Part shown: piece by piece, positions 6,243 to 13,425 of the stretch
Numbering within the stretch: the first letter of the stretch is position 1
Layout: each line of letters opens with the position of its first letter
Source: Streptomyces sp. CT34
Lineage (GTDB): Bacteria; Actinomycetota; Actinomycetes; Streptomycetales; Streptomycetaceae
NCBI RefSeq assembly: GCF_000805335.1
Contig: NZ_KN708638.1
Coordinates: forward strand, 4,540,138-4,577,230
Reading direction: 5' to 3'
Length of the DNA stretch: 37,093 bases
Made by a program: the position numbers and the translations under genes
Notes under the pieces: generated by a model
Seen by the model: only the letters and a program-made list of their open reading frames with translations
Database searches by the model: none
What the model was told of the DNA's origin: nothing

Positions 6243-8651
6243 ATGGCGGGGCCTTACACCCCTCAGTTGCTGGACACCCCCTCATTTCTTGCCGGACCGT
6301 CGCTCACGGCGGACAATCGCGGCATCGTCCTGGTGATCGCCGTCGTCGCCCTTGCCGCGCTGGCCGTCGCCGCGGTGCTGGTCCGCCAAGTACTCGCGGC
6401 CGGCGAGGGAACCGACAGCATGAAGAAGATCGCGGCGGCCGTCCAGGAGGGCGCAAACGCCTACCTGGCACGGCAGTTGCGGACGCTCGGCGTATTCGCC
6501 GTCGTGGTGTTCTTCCTGCTCATGTTGCTACCTGCGGACAATTGGACGCAGCGCGCCGGACGCAGCGCCTTCTTCTTGATCGGGGCCGGATTCTCGGCGG
6601 CCACCGGCTATATCGGCATGTGGCTCGCGGTGCGCAGTAATGTGCGTGTGGCGGCTGCGGCCAGGGAGGCGACTCCGGGCGACGGCGATTCCCGGGAAAA
6701 GGATCTTACGGCCGTCTCCCACAAGGCGATGAAGATCGCTTTCCGTACGGGTGGCGTCGTCGGCATGTTCACCGTGGGACTCGGCCTGCTCGGCGCGTCC
6801 TGCGTGGTGCTCGTGTACGCGGTGGACGCGCCCAAGGTGCTGGAGGGCTTCGGCCTCGGCGCCGCGCTGATCGCGATGTTCATGAGGGTCGGCGGCGGCA
6901 TCTTCACCAAGGCGGCGGACGTCGGCGCCGACCTCGTCGGCAAGGTCGAGCAGGGCATCCCCGAGGACGACCCGCGCAACGCCGCCACCATCGCGGACAA
7001 CGTTGGCGACAACGTCGGCGACTGCGCCGGTATGGCCGCCGACCTCTTCGAGTCGTACGCCGTGACCCTGGTCGCGGCGCTCATCCTGGGCACCGCGGCC
7101 TTCGGCGACGCCGGGCTCGCGTTCCCGCTGCTGGTGCCCGCGATCGGTGTGCTGACCGCGATGGTCGGCATCTTCGTCGTGGCGCCCCGGCGCCGGGACC
7201 GCAGCGGTATGACGGCCATCAACCGCGGCTTCTTCATCTCCGCGGGCATCTCGCTGGCCCTGGTGGCCGCCGCGGTGTTCACGTACCTGCCGTCCAGCTA
7301 CAAGGACCTCAGCGGTGTCAGCGACCCGGAGATCCTGGGCCGCAGCGGCGATCCGCGGATTCTGGCGATGGTCGCGGTCGCCATCGGGATCGTGCTCGCC
7401 GCGCTGATCCAGCAGCTGACCGGCTACTTCACCGAGACCAACCGGCGGCCCGTCCGGGACATCGGGAAGACCTCACTGACCGGCCCGGCCACCGTGGTGC
7501 TCTCCGGCATCTCGGTCGGTCTGGAGTCGGCGGTCTACTCGGCGGTGCTGATCGGGCTGGGCGTCTACGGGGCGTTCCTGCTGGGCGGTGCCTCCATCAC
7601 GCTGGCGCTGTTCGCGGTGGCGCTGGCCGGGACCGGCCTGCTGACGACCGTCGGCGTGATCGTCGCGATGGACACCTTCGGCCCGGTCTCCGACAACGCG
7701 CAGGGCATCGCCGAGATGTCCGGTGACGTCACCGGGGACGGCGCGCAGGTGCTGACCGACCTGGACGCGGTGGGCAACACCACCAAGGCCATCACCAAGG
7801 GGATCGCCATCGCGACGGCGGTGCTGGCGGCGTCCGCGCTGTTCGGCTCGTACCGGGACGCGATCGCCAACGCCGTACGGGACATCGGCCGGGCGGCCGG
7901 CGGGATGGGGCTGAGCCTGGACATCTCGCAGCCCAACAACCTGGTGGGGCTGGTCCTGGGGGCCTCGGTGGTCTTCCTGTTCTCCGGGCTGGCGATCAAC
8001 GCGGTGTCGCGGTCCGCGGGGTCGGTGGTCTTCGAGGTGCGCCGGCAGTTCCGGGAGAAGCCCGGGATCATGGACTACACCGAGAAGCCCGAGTACGGGC
8101 GGGTCGTCGACATCTGCACCAAGGACGCGTTGCGCGAACTGGCCACGCCAGGGCTGCTGGCGGTGCTGACGCCCATCGCGGTCGGCTTCTCGCTCGGCGT
8201 CGGGGCGCTCGGCTCGTTCCTGGCGGGCGCGATCGGCACCGGCACGCTGATGGCGGTGTTCCTCGCCAACTCCGGTGGCGCGTGGGACAACGCCAAGAAG
8301 CTGGTCGAGGACGGCCACCACGGCGGCAAGGGGAGCGAGGCGCATGCCGCGACGGTCATCGGGGACACCGTCGGCGACCCGTTCAAGGACACCGCGGGCC
8401 CGGCGATCAACCCGCTGCTGAAGGTCATGAACCTGGTGGCGCTGCTGATCGCGCCGGCCGTGGTGAAGTTCTCGTACGGCCATGACAAGAGCCTCGGCAT
8501 CCGGGTCGCGGCAGCCGCGGTGGCTCTCATGGTCATCATCGGCGCGGTCTACATCTCCAAGCGGCGCGGTATCGCCGTAGGTGATGAAGACAACAACCCG
8601 GAGGAGTCCGGAAGCGTCGCGAAGTCGGCCGAAACGGCCGTGGCGTCCTGA
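6243..8651 (+). CDS. hppA: K+-independent H+-translocating membrane pyrophosphatase
   Basis: An 802-residue polytopic protein (about 16 helices expected for the family) with AAGGAGG and ATG 6243. The PPi-binding signature is intact: GGGIFTKAADVGADLVGKVE followed by EDDPRNAATIADNVGDNVGD (about residues 238-257), and a C-terminal GDTVGDPFKDTAGPA loop. The ion-dependence determinant reads GNTTKAITKG with Lys515 and Thr518, the pair that marks K+-independent proton pumps (K+-dependent enzymes have Ala and Gly). It couples pyrophosphate hydrolysis to proton export across the plasma membrane. A strong hairpin follows the stop. Confidence 0.97.
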   Translation: MAGPYTPQLLDTPSFLAGPSLTADNRGIVLVIAVVALAALAVAAVLVRQVLAAGEGTDSMKKIAAAVQEGANAYLARQLRTLGVFAVVVFFLLMLLPADNWTQRAGRSAFFLIGAGFSAATGYIGMWLAVRSNVRVAAAAREATPGDGDSREKDLTAVSHKAMKIAFRTGGVVGMFTVGLGLLGASCVVLVYAVDAPKVLEGFGLGAALIAMFMRVGGGIFTKAADVGADLVGKVEQGIPEDDPRNAATIADNVGDNVGDCAGMAADLFESYAVTLVAALILGTAAFGDAGLAFPLLVPAIGVLTAMVGIFVVAPRRRDRSGMTAINRGFFISAGISLALVAAAVFTYLPSSYKDLSGVSDPEILGRSGDPRILAMVAVAIGIVLAALIQQLTGYFTETNRRPVRDIGKTSLTGPATVVLSGISVGLESAVYSAVLIGLGVYGAFLLGGASITLALFAVALAGTGLLTTVGVIVAMDTFGPVSDNAQGIAEMSGDVTGDGAQVLTDLDAVGNTTKAITKGIAIATAVLAASALFGSYRDAIANAVRDIGRAAGGMGLSLDISQPNNLVGLVLGASVVFLFSGLAINAVSRSAGSVVFEVRRQFREKPGIMDYTEKPEYGRVVDICTKDALRELATPGLLAVLTPIAVGFSLGVGALGSFLAGAIGTGTLMAVFLANSGGAWDNAKKLVEDGHHGGKGSEAHAATVIGDTVGDPFKDTAGPAINPLLKVMNLVALLIAPAVVKFSYGHDKSLGIRVAAAAVALMVIIGAVYISKRRGIAVGDEDNNPEESGSVAKSAETAVAS

Positions 8652-8689
8652 TCGGCGCGGTCGGCGGAACAGCCTGAGAACCGCTCAAC

Positions 8690-8732
8690 GGGCGGGTGGA
8701 CGGCGCCTTTTGTGCGCGCCGGACACCCGCCC
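8690..8732 (+). terminator. Terminator hairpin after hppA
   Basis: Outer arms GGGCGGGTG (8690-8698) and CACCCGCCC (8724-8732) are perfect complements; after a symmetric GA/GA internal loop, inner arms CGGCGC (8701-8706) and GCGCCG (8716-8721) pair. It lies 39 bases past the hppA stop. A very stable GC-rich intrinsic-type terminator without a clear U-run. Confidence 0.7.
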
Positions 8733-8867
8733 GCGGCGTGCCCGGCCGGCCTCGCGGTCCTTGGTGCAAATGGCTGCAATGCGGGCCGGAGGAGATGCCC
8801 GTCTCGTCGACCAGGCCGTTTGGCCGTGTATGTTCCGGGGCCGAGAGCCATGGAAGGGACCAATCCG

Positions 8868-9452
8868 GTGAACAAGAAGCTTGTGGCTGCACTGTCCGGC
8901 GGTGCCGCGCTCCTGCTCGCGCTGACCGGTTGCGGCAGCGACAACACCAAGAAGCTCGACAACTGGGCGAAGTCGTTCTGCGACCCCGCGCAGGCTCCGT
9001 TCAAGCAGATCCAGGACGCCAACGCGGCCATGCAGACGGCCGACAGCGGCAACACGGACTCCAAGAAGGTCCAGCAGACCGACTCGACGGCGTTCCAGCA
9101 GATCTCGCAGGCCTACGCCGCGCTGGCCAAGTCCCTCGACAAGGCGGGGGCGCCGCCCAGCGACGGCGGTGCCGACGCGCAGAAGAACGCGGTCAAGGAA
9201 CTCAACTCCCTCTCCACGGGATACGGCGACCTCAAGAAGCAGGTCGACGGCCTGGACACCTCGGACAAGCTGAAGTTCGCGGACGGGCTGCGCAATCTCT
9301 CCAACGGGATCAACAAGCTCAACGCGCAGAGCGAGCAGGCGTTCAAGAAGCTGGAGGCCGGCGACGTGGGCAAGGCGATGGCCAAGCAGAAGGGCTGCCA
9401 GAACCAGGGCGCGTCCGGTTCGCCGTCCGCCGCGCCGTCCAAGAGCGCGTAG
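8868..9452 (+). CDS. Small secreted lipoprotein
   Basis: A 194-residue protein. GTG 8868 is chosen because GGAAGGGA (8852-8859) lies 8 bases upstream and the product then starts with a compact lipoprotein signal: NKKLVAALSGGAALLLALTGCGS, lipobox LTGC with the lipidated Cys at about residue 21. The mature part is helical, rich in Lys, Gln, Asp and Ala, with a low-complexity Ser/Pro tail (GSPSAAPSKSA). Conserved small secreted proteins occupy this position between the pyrophosphatase and methyltransferase genes in Streptomyces. No enzymatic motif is visible and the function is unknown. Confidence 0.8.
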   Translation: MNKKLVAALSGGAALLLALTGCGSDNTKKLDNWAKSFCDPAQAPFKQIQDANAAMQTADSGNTDSKKVQQTDSTAFQQISQAYAALAKSLDKAGAPPSDGGADAQKNAVKELNSLSTGYGDLKKQVDGLDTSDKLKFADGLRNLSNGINKLNAQSEQAFKKLEAGDVGKAMAKQKGCQNQGASGSPSAAPSKSA

Positions 9453-9480
9453 TACGGGATTCCTGAGCGGGTCCGAGCGG

Positions 9481-9521
9481 CGGCCCGGCGACGCGCCCGA
9501 GACGGGTGTGACGCCGGGCCG
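9481..9521 (+). terminator. Hairpin after the lipoprotein gene
   Basis: CGGCCCGGCG (9481-9490) pairs perfectly with CGCCGGGCCG (9512-9521) around a 21-base loop. It starts 28 bases after the lipoprotein stop and just before the methyltransferase promoter, so it probably separates the two transcription units. Confidence 0.6.
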
Positions 9522-9527
9522 TCGCCG

Positions 9528-9557
9528 ATTGTCGGTGGCAGGACCGACAATGGACGG
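9528..9557 (+). promoter_or_regulatory. RecA-independent DNA-damage (PafBC-type) promoter, leaderless
   Basis: TTGTCGGTG (9529-9537), 8 bases, then GACAAT (9546-9551) matches the actinobacterial RecA-NDp consensus TTGTCRGTG-N8-TAnnnT apart from the first -10 base. Transcription would start close to 9558, the first base of the methyltransferase GTG, so the mRNA is probably leaderless; no Shine-Dalgarno is present. The same bases form a perfect 9-bp inverted repeat ATTGTCGGT (9528-9536) / ACCGACAAT (9543-9551). A nearly identical motif precedes holB. Confidence 0.7.
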
Positions 9558-11099
9558 GTGACGACGCACCTCCCCACCGCAGATGACCAGGACCCCGACA
9601 GCAGCGCCCGTACGAGCCGGCTGCGCGCGGCGCTGCTGGCCGCCGCCTTCACCGCCGACGGGCTGCTGGACCTGCTCGGCGCGCCCGCGTATGCCGCGCT
9701 GGCCCGCAGCGAGACCGTCCCCGCGCTGCGGGCGACCCGCGGCGACGGCCCGCTGGAGACCCTGGTGCGGCTGTTCCTGTTGCAGCGTCCGGTGCCGGAG
9801 GCGCGGGTCCGGGCGGCGCTGCCGGTGGCCGACTGCCTCGCCGACGGCTGGCTGGTGCGGGACGGCGACGTGCTGCGCGCCACGGTGGACGTGCGGCCCT
9901 ACGGCGGTCCCGAGGGGCAGGACTGGTGGATCGTCTCCGACCTGGGCTGCGCGGTCGGCGGTGCGGGCGGCATCCGGGGCGCCGGGGAGGACGACCGCGC
10001 CCGGCTGGTGCTCGGCGTCGGCGGCGCGTCCACGACCCTCGCCGGGATCACCGCGCGCCGCCCCGTCGCCAAGGCGCTGGACCTCGGTACGGGCTCCGGC
10101 ATCCAGGCGCTGCACGCCGCCCAGCACGCCACGCGGGTCACCGCCACCGACCTCAACCCCCGGGCGCTGCGGATCGCCGCGCTGACGCTGGCGCTCTCCG
10201 GGGCGCGGCCGGCCGACCTGCGGGAGGGGTCGCTCTTCGAGCCGGTGGGTGAGGAGACCTTCGACCTGATCGTGTCCAACCCGCCGTTCGTGATCTCCCC
10301 GGTCCGTCCCGAGGGAGCCCGGCTCACCTACCGGGACGGCGGCATGGGCGGCGACGACCTGTGCCGCACGCTCGTCCAGCAGGCCGCCGCGCATCTCAAC
10401 ATCGGCGGATACTGCCAGCTGCTGGCCAATTGGGAGCACGTGGCGGGCGAGGAGTGGCAGGACCGGCTGCGCTCCTGGGTGCCCCGGGGGTGCGACGCCT
10501 GGATCGTGCAGCGCGAGGTGCAGGACATCACGCAGTACGCCGAGTTGTGGCTGCGGGACGCCGGCGACCACCGCACCGGCCAGGACGCGTACGCCGCGCG
10601 GTACGACGCCTGGCTCGACGAATTCGAGGCGCGCAAGACCAAGGCCGTCGGCTTCGGCTGGATCACGCTGCGCAAGTCCGGTGCGCAGGACCCGTCCATC
10701 ACGGTCGAGGAATGGCCGCATCCGGTGGAACAGCCGCTGGGGGACGTGGTGCTGCGGCACTTCGACCGGCAGGACTATCTGCGGGCCACGGACGACGCGG
10801 CGCTGCTGGCCGGGCACTTCCGGCTCGCCGACGAGGTGGTGCAGGAGCAGGTCGGGCTGCCCGGTGCGGAGGACCCGGAGCATGTGGTGCTGCGTCAGAA
10901 CCGCGGTATGCGGCGGGCGACGAAGGTGGACACGGTCGGCGCCGGCTTCGCCGGGGTGTGCGACGGCTCGCTGCCGGCCGGGCGGATCCTGGACGCCATC
11001 GCCCAGCTCGTCGGTGAGGACCCGGTGCTGCTGCGGGACCGTACGCCGAGTGCGATCCGGATGCTGATCGAGCAGGGGTTCCTGGAGCCGGTGGGCTGA
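9558..11099 (+). CDS. Class I SAM-dependent methyltransferase (HemK/RsmC-like, NPPF motif)
   Basis: A 513-residue protein from GTG 9558. The N-terminal 150 residues look like a winged-helix-rich domain (RLRAALLAAAFTADGLLDLLG). Motif I is ALDLGTGSGIQALHAA (about residues 173-188), the acidic motif is TATDLNPRALRIA, and the catalytic motif is LIVSNPPFVISP (about 236-247). SNPPF is characteristic of N-methyltransferases acting on adenine, guanine or glutamine amide nitrogen (HemK, RsmC). The target is not readable from sequence; rRNA, DNA or protein are all possible. Its promoter suggests DNA-damage induction. Confidence 0.85.
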   Translation: MTTHLPTADDQDPDSSARTSRLRAALLAAAFTADGLLDLLGAPAYAALARSETVPALRATRGDGPLETLVRLFLLQRPVPEARVRAALPVADCLADGWLVRDGDVLRATVDVRPYGGPEGQDWWIVSDLGCAVGGAGGIRGAGEDDRARLVLGVGGASTTLAGITARRPVAKALDLGTGSGIQALHAAQHATRVTATDLNPRALRIAALTLALSGARPADLREGSLFEPVGEETFDLIVSNPPFVISPVRPEGARLTYRDGGMGGDDLCRTLVQQAAAHLNIGGYCQLLANWEHVAGEEWQDRLRSWVPRGCDAWIVQREVQDITQYAELWLRDAGDHRTGQDAYAARYDAWLDEFEARKTKAVGFGWITLRKSGAQDPSITVEEWPHPVEQPLGDVVLRHFDRQDYLRATDDAALLAGHFRLADEVVQEQVGLPGAEDPEHVVLRQNRGMRRATKVDTVGAGFAGVCDGSLPAGRILDAIAQLVGEDPVLLRDRTPSAIRMLIEQGFLEPVG

Positions 11100-11450
11100 G
11101 CCGGGGCGCGGGCCGCGCGCGGCGAACGAGGCGAACGCCACGCTGTTCAGGGGCAGTTCGCGTGCCTGATCGTACAGCGGCTGCCGTACGCGGGTGCCGT
11201 AGGGCGGGCCGGGCTGCCCGCACGGAGGGCGCCTCGGCGGCGGGGCGGTGCTCGCGGCCACGGGGTGCCGGCTGCCGGGGTGGTGGTGCGGGCGGGGCAA
11301 CTGTGCTTCCGGGGGCGGTCGTTCGGATTCGGCCAGATCCGGCGAAGTGGGCCGATTGCGGAGCGGAACGGGAACCTCCGCCCGCGGTCCGTCGTATTCC
11401 AGAAGGAAGGTCACCAACAGGCTCATTGGCCCATCAGTGAGGAATCCGAC
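11100..11450 (+). other. 351-bp intergenic region
   Basis: No gene with convincing composition is seen. A minus-strand open frame reads PLYDQARELPLNSVAFASFAA over about 11130-11195, which looks more protein-like than its surroundings but has no credible start or ribosome site and could be a decayed fragment. The last 40 bases contain the GTGAGGA ribosome site for the next gene. No clear promoter hexamers. Confidence 0.4.
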
Positions 11451-11855
11451 ATGAACCGTACGCTTCGCTACACCGGAGTCGCCCTGGCCACCGTCGCCCT
11501 GCTCGCCGGGGGTTCGGCCGTCGCCATGGCCGCGCCGCAGGTCGCCCACACGTCGGCATCGATCGTCGCCACGGCGCCCGCGACGGCGACGCTGACGGCC
11601 AAGGCCAGCGCGACGACGGTCAAGGCATGGCAGGAGTTCCGGATCACCGGTGCCGCCAAGGGCATCAAGGCGGGCACCAAGGTCACGGTCCAGCAGAAGC
11701 AGGGCAAGAAGTGGGTGTCGCTGCCGGCCCAGGCGCCGGTCAACGCCAAGGGCGGCTACGCGATACGCGTGAAGCTCGGCATCAAGGGCGTCAACCAGCT
11801 GCGTATCGCGGCCGGGAGCACCGTCTCGCCGGTGGTGAAGGTCACCGTCCGCTGA
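11451..11855 (+). CDS. Small secreted protein, predicted beta-sandwich
   Basis: A 134-residue protein with ATG 11451 and GTGAGGA 9 bases upstream. A Sec signal peptide is clear: NRTLRYTGVALATVALLAGG then SAVAMAAP, with cleavage likely after AMA (about residue 29). The mature part alternates short beta-like strands (EFRITGAAKGIKAGTKVTVQ, KGGYAIRVKLGIKGVNQLRI) and ends VSPVVKVTVR, resembling an Ig-like or bacterial surface beta-sandwich. No catalytic motif. It converges with the DUF2752 gene, sharing a bidirectional hairpin. Confidence 0.8.
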   Translation: MNRTLRYTGVALATVALLAGGSAVAMAAPQVAHTSASIVATAPATATLTAKASATTVKAWQEFRITGAAKGIKAGTKVTVQQKQGKKWVSLPAQAPVNAKGGYAIRVKLGIKGVNQLRIAAGSTVSPVVKVTVR

Positions 11856-11877
11856 CCGCGGCGGGCTCCGCGGTCAG
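11852..11877. terminator. Bidirectional terminator hairpin between convergent genes
   Basis: CTGACCGCGG (11852-11861) pairs perfectly with CCGCGGTCAG (11868-11877) around CGGGCT. The arms contain the stop codons of both flanking convergent genes, TGA at 11853-11855 on the plus strand and the complement of TCA at 11874-11876. Confidence 0.75.
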
Positions 11878-12350
11878 CCGATGAGGTTGCGGGCGACCAT
11901 CCACACCGCGGCGATGCCGAGGGCCACGGCATTGCCGCTGGCGGTCAGCCGCAGCGGACGACGCTGCCCGCGGAGCCCGGCGGCCAGCCAGCGCACCAGG
12001 ACGTACGCGACGGTCGGCACGCCCAGTGCGAGCAGCACGGCGTTGTCGTGGAAGGCCCCCGCGACATCGCCGTGCATCAGGTCGTACGCCATCCGCGTAC
12101 CGCCGCAGAACGGGCACTGCAGCCCGGTCGCCCAGCGGAACGGGCAGGGGAGCAACAGCTGCCCGGGGTGGTGCGGGTTGGTGTTCCAGAGGTAGCCGGC
12201 GACCGGCGCACCGATGCCGAGCGCGAGTGACGCCCGGCGGACGGTGTGCCGGCGGACGGCCGCGGCTTCGCGGCCGTCGGGCGCGTCCGGCGGGACCGGC
12301 CCGCCCGGCGGCAGCGGTGCAACGGGCCCCCGGGGCTCGGGGCGGCTCAC
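11874..12350 (-). CDS. DUF2752 membrane protein
   Basis: A 158-residue protein. GTG 12350 overlaps the upstream gene's TGA (GTGTGA), implying coupling. After a Pro-rich cytoplasmic leader come three hydrophobic segments and the family signature LLPCPFRWATGLQCPFCGGT (about residues 70-89), with paired cysteines CPFC like a metal or thiol site, then RMAYDLMHGDVAGAFHDN. DUF2752 proteins are small integral membrane proteins of unknown function common in actinobacteria and Bacteroidetes. It forms a two-gene operon with the upstream Pro-rich membrane protein. Confidence 0.85.
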   Translation of the reverse strand: MSRPEPRGPVAPLPPGGPVPPDAPDGREAAAVRRHTVRRASLALGIGAPVAGYLWNTNPHHPGQLLLPCPFRWATGLQCPFCGGTRMAYDLMHGDVAGAFHDNAVLLALGVPTVAYVLVRWLAAGLRGQRRPLRLTASGNAVALGIAAVWMVARNLIG

Positions 12351-12928
12351 ACGCTCAGCGACCGGGCGTAGTTGACCTGGTTCATGACGAACATGACCTG
12401 CTCGCGCGACTGCACCGGGATCATCGTGGAGTGGTGGCGGCCCCCGCTGTTCACCGTGACCTGGACGAAGCCGGTCGTGGTGCGCTCCTTCATCAGGAGG
12501 AAGAGCAGGCCGAGGAGGCAGAAGAGGAAGAAGACGATGGCGAGGACGATCGCGTGCGCGGGGATCTTCTCCTCCGTGCGGGACATGTCGGTGGCCGTCC
12601 AGACCGCGCCCCGGAGCGGCATCGGCCCGGCCGGCGTCATGATCGTGTCGCCGCTGACCGCGATATCGCCGAGCGAGATCGCCACGCCGCCGGCCGGGGG
12701 CGGCTGCTGGCCCGGGAAGCCGGCGGGGGCGGGCGGCGGCGCGAAGCCGGGCGCGGGCGGCGGCGGAGCGGCCTGCGGGTAGCCGTAGCCGGGGTCTCCG
12801 GGGCGGCCACCCTGCGGGTAGCCGTAACCGGCGTCGGCGGGCCGGCCGGGCTCCGGGGTGGCGTACGGGTTCTGCCCGGGCGGGCCCGGCGGCTGCTCCG
12901 GCGGCGGTCCGGGGTACTGGTTCGCCAT
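12347..12928 (-). CDS. Proline-rich N-terminus, single-pass membrane protein
   Basis: A 193-residue protein, ATG 12928 with a G-rich ribosome site (GGGGGGAAG). Residues 1-80 are low-complexity Pro/Gly/Tyr repeats (GYGYPQ occurs twice, PPPPAPGFAPPPAPA), typical of Streptomyces cytoplasmic disordered leaders. A middle domain (SLGDIAVSGDTIMTPAGPMP) is followed by one strong transmembrane helix (AIVLAIVFFLFCLLGLLFLL, about 128-147) and a beta-rich C-terminal domain (GFVQVTVNSGGRHHSTMIPV). Conserved in Streptomyces next to DUF2752; function unknown. Confidence 0.8.
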   Translation of the reverse strand: MANQYPGPPPEQPPGPPGQNPYATPEPGRPADAGYGYPQGGRPGDPGYGYPQAAPPPPAPGFAPPPAPAGFPGQQPPPAGGVAISLGDIAVSGDTIMTPAGPMPLRGAVWTATDMSRTEEKIPAHAIVLAIVFFLFCLLGLLFLLMKERTTTGFVQVTVNSGGRHHSTMIPVQSREQVMFVMNQVNYARSLSV

Positions 12929-13425
12929 GGGTGATCTTCCCCCCGAGGATGTGTGATGACGGCAGTACTCGGCTCAAACCGTGAGCCGAGCCGCGTCCAT
13001 CCTGCCAGCCCGGTCACCTGACGTATCAAGGTGATGACGGTATCCGCCGCCGGCTTGTGACAGTCGCGGCCGGCCGCGGGTGCCCCGGCGGGCGCGGTGC
13101 CGCCCGGCGGGCGGTTACTCTGCGAGATCATCCGCGGTGCCGGTGCGGTGCCGCGCCGGGGACGGCCGGGCGGTGCGCGGTCCGGTCCCGCGGGCCCGCC
13201 ATGATCCATCCGGGCCCGCGCAGGGCGGTCGGAGAGCGGCTGGGACGGCCGGGGCGGCGCAAAGGCATGTAGTCGGGTTACCGTTCGAGTGGCGTTGCGG
13301 GGTTTTTCCGTTTGACACGGGGGCGGGAGGTACCGTCACACTCCGCAGCGTCAAGCGTCACCGCAGTGCGCCCCGGGCGTCCGGCCCGGGAGCATTCCCA
13401 GCGTCGACCGGAGAGAAGAGCGAAG
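12929..13425 (+). other. Divergent intergenic region upstream of topA
   Basis: 497 bases without a supported gene. On the minus-strand side, a 9-bp perfect inverted repeat CTCGGCTCA (12968-12976) / TGAGCCGAG (12982-12990) sits about 40 bases before the Pro-rich membrane-protein gene and could be an operator. On the topA side a perfect TTGACA (13312-13317) is present; the best -10 candidates are TACCGT (13331, spacing 13, short) or CACACT (13337, spacing 19), neither ideal. topA is typically supercoiling-controlled in Streptomyces, and non-standard spacing is a feature of such promoters. Confidence 0.5.

Noticed and set aside
11130..11200. Minus-strand segment reading PLYDQARELPLNSVAFASFAA
   Set aside because: More protein-like than its surroundings but without a credible start, ribosome site or family match; kept only as a possible remnant.
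13057..13272. Small plus-strand ORF upstream of topA
   Set aside because: Arg/Gly/Pro-rich translation, no ribosome site and no family features.
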